DNA from: CAZAYY01 sp964489525 | GTDB lineage: Bacteria; Chloroflexota; Anaerolineae; Anaerolineales; JABWBV01 | Direction of reading: 5' to 3' | DNA: 64,000 nucleotides | Assembly (NCBI GenBank): GCA_964489525.1 | Contig: CAZAYY010000004.1 | Location: 1 to 64,000, forward strand | In this document: positions 1 through 6,944 of the stretch, one piece after another | How the letters are laid out: each line of letters starts with the position of its first letter | Position numbering within the stretch: the stretch's first letter is position 1 | Made by a program: the position numbers and the translations under genes | The notes under the pieces: generated by a model | What the model was told of the DNA's origin: nothing | What the model saw: only the letters and a program-made list of their open reading frames with translations | The model's database searches: none

Positions 1-725
1 GGTGCTTCTGCCAGGATGAGTGGAATCGATTTAAAAAAGGTGTCGTTACGTACGTAAGCCCTCAAGCCGCGCGGGTTGATTACCACCGGCCCGGGATCGT
101 TTGGGGCGGGGTGGAACCAGGCGGTTTGAATCCCACCGCCGCCGGGCAGCACAACTCGGGGGCTGCCGGAGGTAAACCCCCATTCTCCAGCCAGGCGGAT
201 GTCGCGCTGACAGTCTGCGTGGAGTGCACTGGCGTTTTTTAGCGTTCTGCGGGTGAGATAGCCCATCAGAGGGCTGCTGGGGGCGTGCAGCGTAAAATCA
301 TTGCCCCAAATCGAGACTACCCAGGGAATTTTGAGGTTTGCCAGGCCTGCGGTCATCCCTTCGTAAGGAATGCGCATGGCGTGTAGGATATCTGGCTTCC
401 GCAGTTGGATGATTTCTTCCAGCCTTCGGGCAGCTCGGACCAGGGTAAATGGCCCTGCCCACTGCCGGATTTTGGTGCGGAGGCTTGCCGGGACCCATCT
501 CCGCACCCAGCTGCCCGATTTTGGGCCCGGATTGCCCCCAGCGGCTTCGGCAAAAGCCAGGGGAACCACCTGGAAAGAAGCAGTGCCTTCAACCGGTGTG
601 CACGGAAAGGATGAGACAAAATGGACCGGGTAGCCTGCCTGGATGAAATAACGCACCCAATTCAGTGCGGTGGCAGAGCGCCCATCCGCCAAAAACATCA
701 GGGCCGGGCGTTGAGACAGGCTCAT
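1..725 (-). CDS. Glycosyltransferase, GT4-like N-terminal part, truncated by window edge
   Basis: An open frame of 241 codons starts at ATG 725-723 and runs without a stop off the left edge, so only the N-terminal part is visible. The protein begins MSLSQRPALMFLADG and continues with NWVRYFIQAGYPVHFVSS, the usual first beta-alpha unit of a GT-B glycosyltransferase. Further on are KPDILHAMRIPYEG, VSIWGNDF and a PGGGGIQTAWFHP stretch, which match the hinge region (PNGVD..F.P) of family 4 enzymes that add sugars to lipids or polysaccharides. The donor-binding C-terminal domain lies outside the window. The start overlaps the stop of the patatin-like gene (ATGA), so the two are probably co-transcribed. 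The substrate cannot be told. The family call is fairly secure; a role in cell-surface glycan synthesis is inference. Confidence 0.8.
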   Translation of the reverse strand, partial: MSLSQRPALMFLADGRSATALNWVRYFIQAGYPVHFVSSFPCTPVEGTASFQVVPLAFAEAAGGNPGPKSGSWVRRWVPASLRTKIRQWAGPFTLVRAARRLEEIIQLRKPDILHAMRIPYEGMTAGLANLKIPWVVSIWGNDFTLHAPSSPLMGYLTRRTLKNASALHADCQRDIRLAGEWGFTSGSPRVVLPGGGGIQTAWFHPAPNDPGPVVINPRGLRAYVRNDTFFKSIPLILAEA

Positions 726-1816
726 TCTTTCTCTTTGGAGGGGAAGAGACTGCTTGCCAGGCGGCCCAATGCTTCTTCGATATTGGCAAGCCAATCGGGT
801 TGGTTTTGGGCTTTCTGGTTTTCCAGAAATTTCAAAGCGGCTTCGCTCCCGGCCTTTACCATTTCCTGGTATTGGCTGTTGGTTTCAACGGGTTGAATAT
901 GAAAGTCTACCGGAAGCACCCCAAAGTCGTTGACCGGGATTGAACGTGCATAATCTACCGGGTTGCTTTCAAAAGGCACATCCTGACTGTCGATCAGGGC
1001 AAAAATCAGGTTTTGGAAATACTGCACCAGTCCGGTGATTTCCCGGTGTTGGTGGCGCATTTCCGGCGGAGTATACAGGCGCATCCCCAGGCTTTCCCAA
1101 TTAATTCCCTGGACGAAGTGCCGTTTTGAATCCACGTAGCGCTCGTCGTCGAACAGGTGCAGTGGGTAATTGTTGAGCACCCCGCCATCAACGTATAGAT
1201 CACCCTGGCCGACTTGCTTGCCGTCAAACAAAACGGGTTCGTAGAAAAAAGGCAGTGCGGTGGACATGAGGATGGCATCTGCTACGGCGACATCCGGGGT
1301 GGTTTCCGCTGAGAAAACTTGATACTGGCGTCTGTTGAGATTGACCGCAATGGTGTAAAGATCGCGGAAGCCCAGGGCTTTGAAATCCCCAAAAGTGGCC
1401 ATGCCTTTGCCCTCGGCATAATCCGCAATGATTCCTTGCAGCCATTGGTACAGGTATTCGTTGGAGTACCAGCCGTAATTTTTGGTCAGGCGGTTGGCGG
1501 CGTCCAGGTATTCACTGACCAGTTTAAATTGGTGTTCCAGGATTTTGGGTGGGGAAAAACTGCTGGTTTCTTTGGGTTGAGCAAGGCGGGTCAGTTTCTC
1601 AGAATCGAGGGTGCGCAGAATGGCCAGCGTGTCTGAGACCGGCAGCCGAAAGCTGAGCAGCATGGCAGTAGAAGCTCCAGCCGAATTGCCAGCCACGCGC
1701 TGAATGTGATCCAGCACACCATTTTCTTCCAAAACGGCCAGGGCACCATGATAACCAAACGTCTTGACGCCCCCGCCTTGTAAAATCAGATTTCGATAAG
1801 GATATTTAACCGCCAT
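722..1816 (-). CDS. Patatin-like phospholipase / serine acyl hydrolase
   Basis: A 364-residue patatin-family lipid acyl hydrolase. The glycine-rich oxyanion-hole segment QGGGVKTFGYHGAL lies near residues 13-26, the nucleophile motif GNSAG at 43-47 (Ser45) and the second member of the Ser-Asp dyad in YVDGGVLNNYP (Asp209). All parts of the catalytic dyad are present, so the enzyme should be active on phospholipids or other lipid esters. There is no signal peptide, so it is probably cytoplasmic or peripheral at the membrane. The start at 1816 was chosen because AAAGGAG sits 5 nt upstream (1822-1828); an upstream in-frame start at 1846 would overlap the -10 box. It overlaps the following glycosyltransferase by four bases. 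The physiological substrate is unknown. Confidence 0.88.
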   Translation of the reverse strand: MAVKYPYRNLILQGGGVKTFGYHGALAVLEENGVLDHIQRVAGNSAGASTAMLLSFRLPVSDTLAILRTLDSEKLTRLAQPKETSSFSPPKILEHQFKLVSEYLDAANRLTKNYGWYSNEYLYQWLQGIIADYAEGKGMATFGDFKALGFRDLYTIAVNLNRRQYQVFSAETTPDVAVADAILMSTALPFFYEPVLFDGKQVGQGDLYVDGGVLNNYPLHLFDDERYVDSKRHFVQGINWESLGMRLYTPPEMRHQHREITGLVQYFQNLIFALIDSQDVPFESNPVDYARSIPVNDFGVLPVDFHIQPVETNSQYQEMVKAGSEAALKFLENQKAQNQPDWLANIEEALGRLASSLFPSKEKE

Positions 1817-1821
1817 AACAA

Positions 1822-1845
1822 CTCCTTTAATGGATGATTGTACCA
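1822..1845 (-). promoter_or_regulatory. Extended -10 promoter and ribosome-binding site of the patatin gene
   Basis: Read on the minus strand, TGG directly followed by TACAAT (1845-1837) forms an extended -10 element. AAAGGAG follows at 1828-1822 and ATG at 1816. No good -35 was seen, as is usual for extended -10 promoters. The short spacing implies a leader of only about 15 nt. It lies just behind the sdh operon terminator, so the patatin gene is probably transcribed on its own. Confidence 0.5.
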
Positions 1846-1857
1846 CTCGAAAAACAG

Positions 1858-1890
1858 GCGGATAAGCAAGGGGTTAGCTTGCTTATCCGC
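1858..1890 (-). terminator. Rho-independent terminator of the sdh operon
   Basis: A perfect 13-bp inverted repeat (1858-1870 and 1878-1890, arm GCGGATAAGCAAG) surrounds a 7-nt loop. On the minus strand it is followed by CTGTTTTTCG, a short U tract. It lies 55 nt behind the last sdh gene and just before the patatin promoter, so it should end sdh transcription. Confidence 0.75.
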
Positions 1891-1944
1891 CCGGGAATGC
1901 GATTCCTGGTCCTGAAGTGTACCAGGAGGCAAGAAGGTCAAAGG

Positions 1945-2304
1945 TCAGGGAATGGCTTTGCCGAAGGCCAGGATCGTGGCGCTGCCATAGTACATGGCAA
2001 CTATAAAAATGAGTACCGCCGCTCCCATCAGGATCTTTTTATAAGGTGTGAATCTGTCCAGGTCCGTGATGACCATGTAGGCCCCGGTCAGGGCGTGGAC
2101 CAGGACAAAAAAGAGGAAGGCAATGTCAATGCCCTGCCAAAGCGGGGTTTGTAAGCGATCAATGACCGTACTGAACTCAATTTCGTAGGGGGCAAAACGG
2201 GCTCCGTGGGCGGCCTGTACATCATAGTGTAAAAAAGTCATGTGAATCGTCATAAAGACCAGGAGCGCAACTGCGCTGATGCGTTGGAGTTGAAAAATCC
2301 GCAT
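1945..2304 (-). CDS. sdhD: Succinate dehydrogenase membrane anchor subunit (SdhD-like)
   Basis: A 119-residue protein with three predicted membrane helices: RISAVALLVFMTIHMTFLH, the region around GIDIAFLFFVLVHALTGAY, and ILMGAAVLIFIVAMYYGSA. It is the fourth gene of a contiguous sdhABCD set and is the small hydrophobic anchor that, with SdhC, holds the catalytic subunits in the membrane and binds quinone and possibly heme. The histidines in TIHM and LVHA are candidate heme ligands. The start at 2304 is supported by TAGGAG eight nt upstream, which also contains the stop codon of sdhC, so translation of the two is likely coupled. Sequence similarity in such anchors is weak, so the D label rests mainly on gene order. 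Confidence 0.8.
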   Translation of the reverse strand: MRIFQLQRISAVALLVFMTIHMTFLHYDVQAAHGARFAPYEIEFSTVIDRLQTPLWQGIDIAFLFFVLVHALTGAYMVITDLDRFTPYKKILMGAAVLIFIVAMYYGSATILAFGKAIP

Positions 2305-2314
2305 GGCATTTCTC

Positions 2315-2662
2315 CTATTTCTGTAAAGCAACCAACAAAATGGGCAGCCCGCCAGCGATGGTCAGCAAAGCCGAGATGCCAAAGGCGGCGTAAAACAGGC
2401 TTTTGCGGTAGTTGGTGATGTTAAACCAGTTGACCATCAGCAATCTTAGCCCGTCAAAAGCATGGTAAACCACCGCGGCCAGCAGGGCAATTTCCATAAT
2501 TTTAAAGATGGGGGACTGCAAAAAAGTCATGCGAGCGTTGAACACATCCACCCCTTGCAGGATAGAGCCAATGACCCACATGTGCAAAAACAGGTACAAA
2601 ACCAATGCCACGCCCGTAAGCCGGCGCAGGAAAAAGCTGATAAAACCAGTGCTGGTATACAT
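2315..2662 (-). CDS. sdhC: Succinate dehydrogenase cytochrome b subunit (SdhC)
   Basis: A 115-residue integral membrane protein with three helices. The N-terminal RRLTGVALVLYLFLHMW and the later VVYHAFDGLRLL are the characteristic SdhC signatures; the histidines of FLHMW and VYHAF are the likely heme b ligands. It anchors the SdhAB catalytic module and passes electrons to the quinone pool. The start at 2662 was chosen because TAGGAGGAG lies just upstream and overlaps the sdhB stop. It is spaced 10 nt behind sdhB and followed at once by sdhD, giving the order A-B-C-D on one transcript. The family assignment is firm. Confidence 0.9.
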   Translation of the reverse strand: MYTSTGFISFFLRRLTGVALVLYLFLHMWVIGSILQGVDVFNARMTFLQSPIFKIMEIALLAAVVYHAFDGLRLLMVNWFNITNYRKSLFYAAFGISALLTIAGGLPILLVALQK

Positions 2663-2672
2663 GGTACTCCTC

Positions 2673-3488
2673 CTATTCACCGCCGGGCATCACAGCCGGG
2701 TATGCAGATTTCGTAGGTTCGGTGAGATGTTTTTGGCGTTCTTTGCGCTCTGCTTCAAAAGCGATCCGGCGCACGACCAGTTTGCGCAGCGTTTCGATGG
2801 CCTGGGTCGGGTTCAGCCCTTTCGGGCAGGCATCAATGCAGTTGAAAATGGTGTGGCAGCGGTAGACGCCATCGCCCTGGTCCAGGTCTTCCAGGCGTTC
2901 TGCGGGTGCGCTGTCGCGAGGGTCCATGATGCGCAGGAAGGCTTTCAGCAAAGCATGTGGGCCGATGTATTTTTTATTCATGGCAACCACCTGGCAGGAG
3001 GAGTAGCATGCACCACACATAATGCATTTTTCGGCATCTTGTAGGGCGGCAACTTCTTCTGGGCTCATCCTGAACTCTTTTTCCGGGACAGGTCCTTCAG
3101 GAGCGATCAGCCAGGGGCGAACGCGTTCGTACTGTGCCCAAAACGAAGAGCGGTCCACCACAAGGTCTTTGATAATGGGCAGGTAGGGCAGGGGGCGAAT
3201 TGTGACAGCGGCATTTTTGTCGAGCATCGTGCTTAGGGACCGGTTGCAGACCAGCATGTTGCTCCCATTGATGTTCATGGCGCAGCTGCCGCAAATGGCA
3301 TGGCGGCAGGAGCGCCGGTAGGTGAGACTGCCGTCTATTTCGGTTTTGATCTTGTGCAGGGCATCCAGAACTGTCATCCCTGGTTCCAGGGGAAATTGAA
3401 AATCCTGCAGGAAGGGTTTGTTGTCCTTATCCGGGTTGAAGCGCTGGATGCGGACGGTAACCATACGTCCATTCGATTTGTCAGTCAT
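2673..3488 (-). CDS. sdhB: Succinate dehydrogenase iron-sulfur subunit
   Basis: A 271-residue iron-sulfur protein that carries electrons from the flavin to quinone. The plant-type [2Fe-2S] ligands are Cys61, Cys66, Cys69 and Cys81 (CRHAICGSCA... LVC). The [4Fe-4S] ligands are in CIMCGACYSSC (155, 158, 161) followed by Cys221 of CPKG, and the [3Fe-4S] cluster uses Cys165, Cys211 and Cys217. All cluster cysteines of the family are present. The length is slightly above the usual 230-260 residues because of a charged C-terminal tail. The start has AGGAG seven nt upstream. It lies between sdhA (9 nt gap) and sdhC. Function in the TCA cycle and respiratory chain is well supported by the complete operon. 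Confidence 0.96.
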   Translation of the reverse strand: MTDKSNGRMVTVRIQRFNPDKDNKPFLQDFQFPLEPGMTVLDALHKIKTEIDGSLTYRRSCRHAICGSCAMNINGSNMLVCNRSLSTMLDKNAAVTIRPLPYLPIIKDLVVDRSSFWAQYERVRPWLIAPEGPVPEKEFRMSPEEVAALQDAEKCIMCGACYSSCQVVAMNKKYIGPHALLKAFLRIMDPRDSAPAERLEDLDQGDGVYRCHTIFNCIDACPKGLNPTQAIETLRKLVVRRIAFEAERKERQKHLTEPTKSAYPAVMPGGE

Positions 3489-3497
3489 AGGGCTCTC

Positions 3498-5291
3498 CTA
3501 GTATTTGCGCTCCTGGGGCGGGAATTTTTCCCAGTTGATATTTACATCTTTGAAGCTCAATTCAGGTCCTTCTTCAGATTTGTGGGCGACGGTGTGTTTG
3601 AGCCATTCTTGGTCATCACGTTTGTTGAAGTCGTTGCGGTAGTGGGCACCCCGGCTTTCTTTGCGTTCAAGGGCGCCCACCACGATGACTTCGCTGAAGG
3701 TCAGCAGGTGGTCGGTTTCCATGGTTGCCAGCAAATCGGTGTTGAAACGGCTGCTTTTGTCCATGACCCTGGCTTTTTTGAAGCGTTCCTGAAGCTGTTT
3801 GATGTCTTTGAGTGCGATTTCCATTTTTTCGCCTTCTCGGAAGATGCCGCAGTTCTCGGTCATGGTTTCTTTGAGTTCGTTGGCAATCTTTTCAACCGAT
3901 TCTGTACCAGGGTTGTCCAACAAGGCGGTGACTTTCTTCATATTGCGTTCCGCCGGGTCGCCGCTCACGGGATGGAGCTTGGGACCACTTTGGATAAAAC
4001 GAGCAACTTCATAGCCTGTCCGGCGGCCAAACACCGAGGCTTCGAGCAGGCTGTTGGTGCCCAGGCGGTTGGCTCCGTGAACGCTGACACAGGCGCACTC
4101 ACCCGCAGCATAAAAACCGGTGAGAGGGGTTCCGGCTGCGTCTGATATCACCTGGCCGTTGACATCGGTGGGAATACCGCCCATGCTGTAGTGGGCAGTC
4201 GGCTGGATGGGCACCGGGGCTTCGATGGGGTCTACCCCCAGGAAGTCAATCGCCAGCTCGCGCACCTGCGGCAGGCGTTCCATAATCCGGTCGTGGCCCA
4301 GGTGGCGCAAATCCAGGTAAACGCCTTTGCGGTCGGGCCCGACGCCGCGGCCTTCATTGATTTCCAGCTGTTCGGAGCGGGAGACCAGGTCGCGGGGCGC
4401 AAGTTCCATTTTGTCGGCGGCATAGCGCTGCATAAAACGCTCGCCGGATTGGTTGGTCAGGTAGCCGCCTTCACCCCGGCAGGCTTCGCTCATCAAAATG
4501 CCGTGTTTATACAGCCCGGTGGGGTGGAACTGGACAAATTCCATGTCCATCAGAGGTACACCGGCGTTATAAGCAATTGCCACGCCATCGCCGGTGTTGG
4601 CATAGGCGTTTGAGGTGATTTTGAAGGCGCGCCCGTAGCCGCCTGTGCCGAACACAACCGCTTTGGCCCGGATGGTGTGGATGGTCCCATTGAGGATATT
4701 GATGGCGACCACCCCCCGGCAGATGTTGTCTTCAATAATTAAATCCATGCAGTACCATTCAGCGTAAAACTTCACCCCGTTTTTGAGAGCGTTTTCGTGA
4801 ATGGTGTGCAGCAGCACGTGGCCGGTGTAGTCTGCAGAAAAGTTGGCCCGGGGCACACTGTGGCCTCCAAAGCGACGTTGGGCGATCCGCCCGTCGGAGG
4901 TGCGGCTGAACACGCAGCCCATGTGTTCGTAGGCATAAATGACTTCAGGGGCTTCTTTAACCATAACTTCGATTTTGTCCTGGTCGCCAAGCCAGTCGGA
5001 GCCTTTTACGGTATCGAACATGTGCAGTTCCCAGCCGTCAATGGGGGGTTCCCCGTCAGGGATTTGCTCCAGAGGCCCGCGGGACCCGCTGCCAGGCACA
5101 GGCCGGACGTTGTTCAACGCCGCTGCAATTCCGCCTTGGGCCGCGCCGCTATGGGAGCGCAGGGGGTGGATTTTTGACAGCACGGCAATATCCTTAACGC
5201 CTTGCTGTGCAGCCACCATTGCTGCCCATGAGCCCGCCAACCCGGCGCCGATTACAACGACGTCGTGGGTGATGGTTTCTCCTTTTTTCAT
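3498..5291 (-). CDS. sdhA: Succinate dehydrogenase flavoprotein subunit
   Basis: A 597-residue FAD enzyme that oxidises succinate to fumarate, or does the reverse. The Rossmann motif VVIGAGLAGSWAA is at residues 12-24. His47 in LRSHSGAAQGG is the expected site of covalent FAD attachment. The substrate-loop motif FHPTGL, the PTAHYSMGGI segment and the C-terminal AGECACVSVHGANRLG are all present and in order. Gene order A-B-C-D with two small hydrophobic anchors points to a four-subunit complex. The start has GGAG seven nt upstream. It is the first gene of the operon, and a hairpin with a U tract lies 20 nt before it. Direction in vivo, succinate oxidation or fumarate reduction, cannot be decided from sequence alone. 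Confidence 0.96.
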   Translation of the reverse strand: MKKGETITHDVVVIGAGLAGSWAAMVAAQQGVKDIAVLSKIHPLRSHSGAAQGGIAAALNNVRPVPGSGSRGPLEQIPDGEPPIDGWELHMFDTVKGSDWLGDQDKIEVMVKEAPEVIYAYEHMGCVFSRTSDGRIAQRRFGGHSVPRANFSADYTGHVLLHTIHENALKNGVKFYAEWYCMDLIIEDNICRGVVAINILNGTIHTIRAKAVVFGTGGYGRAFKITSNAYANTGDGVAIAYNAGVPLMDMEFVQFHPTGLYKHGILMSEACRGEGGYLTNQSGERFMQRYAADKMELAPRDLVSRSEQLEINEGRGVGPDRKGVYLDLRHLGHDRIMERLPQVRELAIDFLGVDPIEAPVPIQPTAHYSMGGIPTDVNGQVISDAAGTPLTGFYAAGECACVSVHGANRLGTNSLLEASVFGRRTGYEVARFIQSGPKLHPVSGDPAERNMKKVTALLDNPGTESVEKIANELKETMTENCGIFREGEKMEIALKDIKQLQERFKKARVMDKSSRFNTDLLATMETDHLLTFSEVIVVGALERKESRGAHYRNDFNKRDDQEWLKHTVAHKSEEGPELSFKDVNINWEKFPPQERKY

Positions 5292-5310
5292 ATATCACTC
5301 CATGGAAGAT

Positions 5311-5336
5311 AAAAATCAGGCGGAAAACGGCCTGAT
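5311..5336 (-). terminator. Terminator-like hairpin in the sdhA leader (possible attenuator)
   Basis: Minus-strand ATCAGGC and GCCTGAT (5336-5330 and 5321-5315) pair around an 8-nt loop and are followed directly by TTTTTATC. This is the layout of an intrinsic terminator, yet it lies only 20-45 nt upstream of the sdhA start and no minus-strand gene precedes it. It may attenuate sdh transcription. The stem is only 7 bp, so the call is tentative. Confidence 0.4.
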
Positions 5337-5386
5337 GAATGAAAAGACACACTCATAAGATACACCCGGTTCCGCCTGGCGTGAAG

Positions 5387-5421
5387 TGACATTTGTCCCC
5401 ACTTATTTGGGACAAATGTCA
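5387..5421. repeat. 13-bp perfect inverted repeat in the sdhA / phosphatidyltransferase intergenic region
   Basis: TGACATTTGTCCC (5387-5399) and its exact complement (5409-5421) are separated by 9 nt. No T tract follows on either strand, so it is not a typical terminator. It lies in the 299-nt divergent space between sdhA and the phosphatidyltransferase gene and could be an operator or the remnant of an inserted repeat. The rest of this intergenic region holds AT-rich stretches but no gene. Confidence 0.7.
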
Positions 5422-5590
5422 TTAATCAAACGCTCACGATTTTTTCCGTTTTTGGCGTAAGATATCGCCTTTAGGCACCTTCTTATTATCTGTAACCTGA
5501 ACGGGAAACTGCATAACCTGTGACGCCAATACAAGCCACCACTTTCACCTGGTGACCGGAAAGCAGGCCAAATATATTCTGTGAGGAAAG

Positions 5591-6232
5591 ATGATTGACG
5601 ATTTGCTGCGCCTTCCCAAAGAAAAAATTATGGAGCCATTGGCCAGGGCGATGCCAGCGGTTTCCCCCAGCGTGGTAACTGCCGGTGCCTGCCTGGTTGG
5701 GGTGGCCTCCGCAGTGGCAGCCAGCCAGCAGGCCTACGGACTGGCGCTGGGTTTATGGGGGCTGAACCGCTTGCTGGACGGTTTGGATGGCACTATGGCT
5801 CGTTTACGCGGCCAGCAGTCGGATTGGGGCGGCTACCTGGATATTGTATTGGATATGGTGGTGTATTCGGCCATTCCATTTGGGCTGGCCTGGGGCTCCA
5901 GCAACCCGAATGCGCCCTGGGTGTTGGCATTGCTGTTGGTCGCTTTTTATGTCAACAGCGCTACCTGGATGTATCTCTCTTCTCTCCTTGAAAAACGCAA
6001 CCTGGGCGCCAGTGCCCGGGGTCAATTGACCACGGTGACAATTCCTTCTGGGCTGATTGAAGGGTTGGAGACTTTTGTTTTTTATACCGTTTTTTTGCTT
6101 TTTCCCGGCCAGATGGTCTTCTTGTTCGGCCTGATGGCGGTTTTGGTGGGTGTGACGGCAGTGCAGCGCGTGGTCTGGGCGGCAGGCATTTTGCGCCATC
6201 CAGTTGGGAAAAATTTGATTGAAAAGGAGTAA
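5591..6232 (+). CDS. CDP-alcohol phosphatidyltransferase family membrane protein (YnjF-like)
   Basis: A 213-residue integral membrane enzyme carrying the complete CDP-alcohol phosphatidyltransferase signature D-G-x2-A-R-x8-G-x3-D-x3-D: Asp66, Gly67, Ala70, Arg71, Gly80, Asp84 and Asp88 (NRLLDGLDGTMAR ... GGYLDIVLD). These residues bind CDP and the two metal ions in enzymes that make phosphatidylglycerol, phosphatidylinositol and similar lipids. Around five to six membrane helices are visible. LIEGLETF in the second half and the general layout resemble E. coli YnjF, whose product is unknown. GAGGAAAG precedes the start. It is the first gene of a long plus-strand operon and is followed within 4 nt by a TVP38-type gene. 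The lipid product cannot be inferred. Confidence 0.88.
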   Translation: MIDDLLRLPKEKIMEPLARAMPAVSPSVVTAGACLVGVASAVAASQQAYGLALGLWGLNRLLDGLDGTMARLRGQQSDWGGYLDIVLDMVVYSAIPFGLAWGSSNPNAPWVLALLLVAFYVNSATWMYLSSLLEKRNLGASARGQLTTVTIPSGLIEGLETFVFYTVFLLFPGQMVFLFGLMAVLVGVTAVQRVVWAAGILRHPVGKNLIEKE

Positions 6233-6236
6233 TTCA

Positions 6237-6944
6237 TTGGACAATATTGCCTCTCCCCCTGCAAAATCCTGGCTGAGCCAGAACCGAGCCAAGTTGGCTG
6301 CCCTGTTTTTTTGGGCGGCTTTGCTTGTGGCCTATCAAGTTTACACTCGTGCTAACCAGTTGACCCCCCTTGAGGCTGTCCAGAGTTTGATTGATTTTTT
6401 CGCCAGCAGTATTTGGGGTCCCCTGGTATATATTCTCGTTTACGCGGTGCGACCGTTGGTTTTGTTTCCCTCCACTTTGCTGACATTAGCTGGCGGGTTT
6501 GTGTTTGGACCCCTGTTTGGGGTGATCTACACCGTGATTGCCAGCAATATTTCATCGACAATTGCTTTCTTTGTGGGCCGCTACTTTGGGGAAGGCCTGT
6601 TTAAAGAAGATCACTCGGATGGATGGGTACAGCGTTATGCCCGGCGTATGCGCCAGGATAGTTTTGAAACCGTGATCATCATGCGCTTCATCTTTTTACC
6701 GTATGATGCCGTTAGCTACCTTGCCGGGTTTTTACGCATTCGTTACTGGCCTTTTATCCTGGCTACGGCGCTGGGTTCGATCCCCGGCACGCTTGCATTT
6801 GTGGGTTTTGGCGCTTCGGTTGAGCGTTTTGATGGCTCAATTCCCCGCCTCGACCCGGTCACCCTGGGTTTTTCGGTGGCGGTTTTTATCTTGAGCCTGT
6901 TACTTTCGCGCTTTTTTAAGAAGAAGGAAGGAATATCTGCATGA
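6237..6944 (+). CDS. TVP38/TMEM64 (VTT/SNARE-associated domain) membrane protein
   Basis: A 235-residue multi-helix membrane protein. The core FGPLFGVIYTVIASNISSTIAFFVGRYFG type segment is the VTT domain signature shared with the DedA superfamily and with E. coli YdjX and YdjZ. Members are thought to act in lipid scrambling or membrane homeostasis, but bacterial TVP38 proteins lack a settled function. The start was set at TTG 6237 because GGAG lies 7 nt upstream, at the end of the preceding gene; another TTG at 6219 has no ribosome-binding site. The C-terminus RFFKKKEGISA is basic and probably cytoplasmic. It overlaps the next gene by four bases, so the two are translationally coupled. Confidence 0.85.
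   Translation: MDNIASPPAKSWLSQNRAKLAALFFWAALLVAYQVYTRANQLTPLEAVQSLIDFFASSIWGPLVYILVYAVRPLVLFPSTLLTLAGGFVFGPLFGVIYTVIASNISSTIAFFVGRYFGEGLFKEDHSDGWVQRYARRMRQDSFETVIIMRFIFLPYDAVSYLAGFLRIRYWPFILATALGSIPGTLAFVGFGASVERFDGSIPRLDPVTLGFSVAVFILSLLLSRFFKKKEGISA

Noticed and set aside
3300..4145. Long plus-strand open frame opposite sdhB/sdhA
   Set aside because: It is antisense to two clear succinate dehydrogenase genes and has no recognisable motif; a coding shadow of GC-biased third positions.
6219..6236. TTG start at 6219 for the TVP38 gene
   Set aside because: No Shine-Dalgarno precedes it, while TTG 6237 has GGAG at the right distance.
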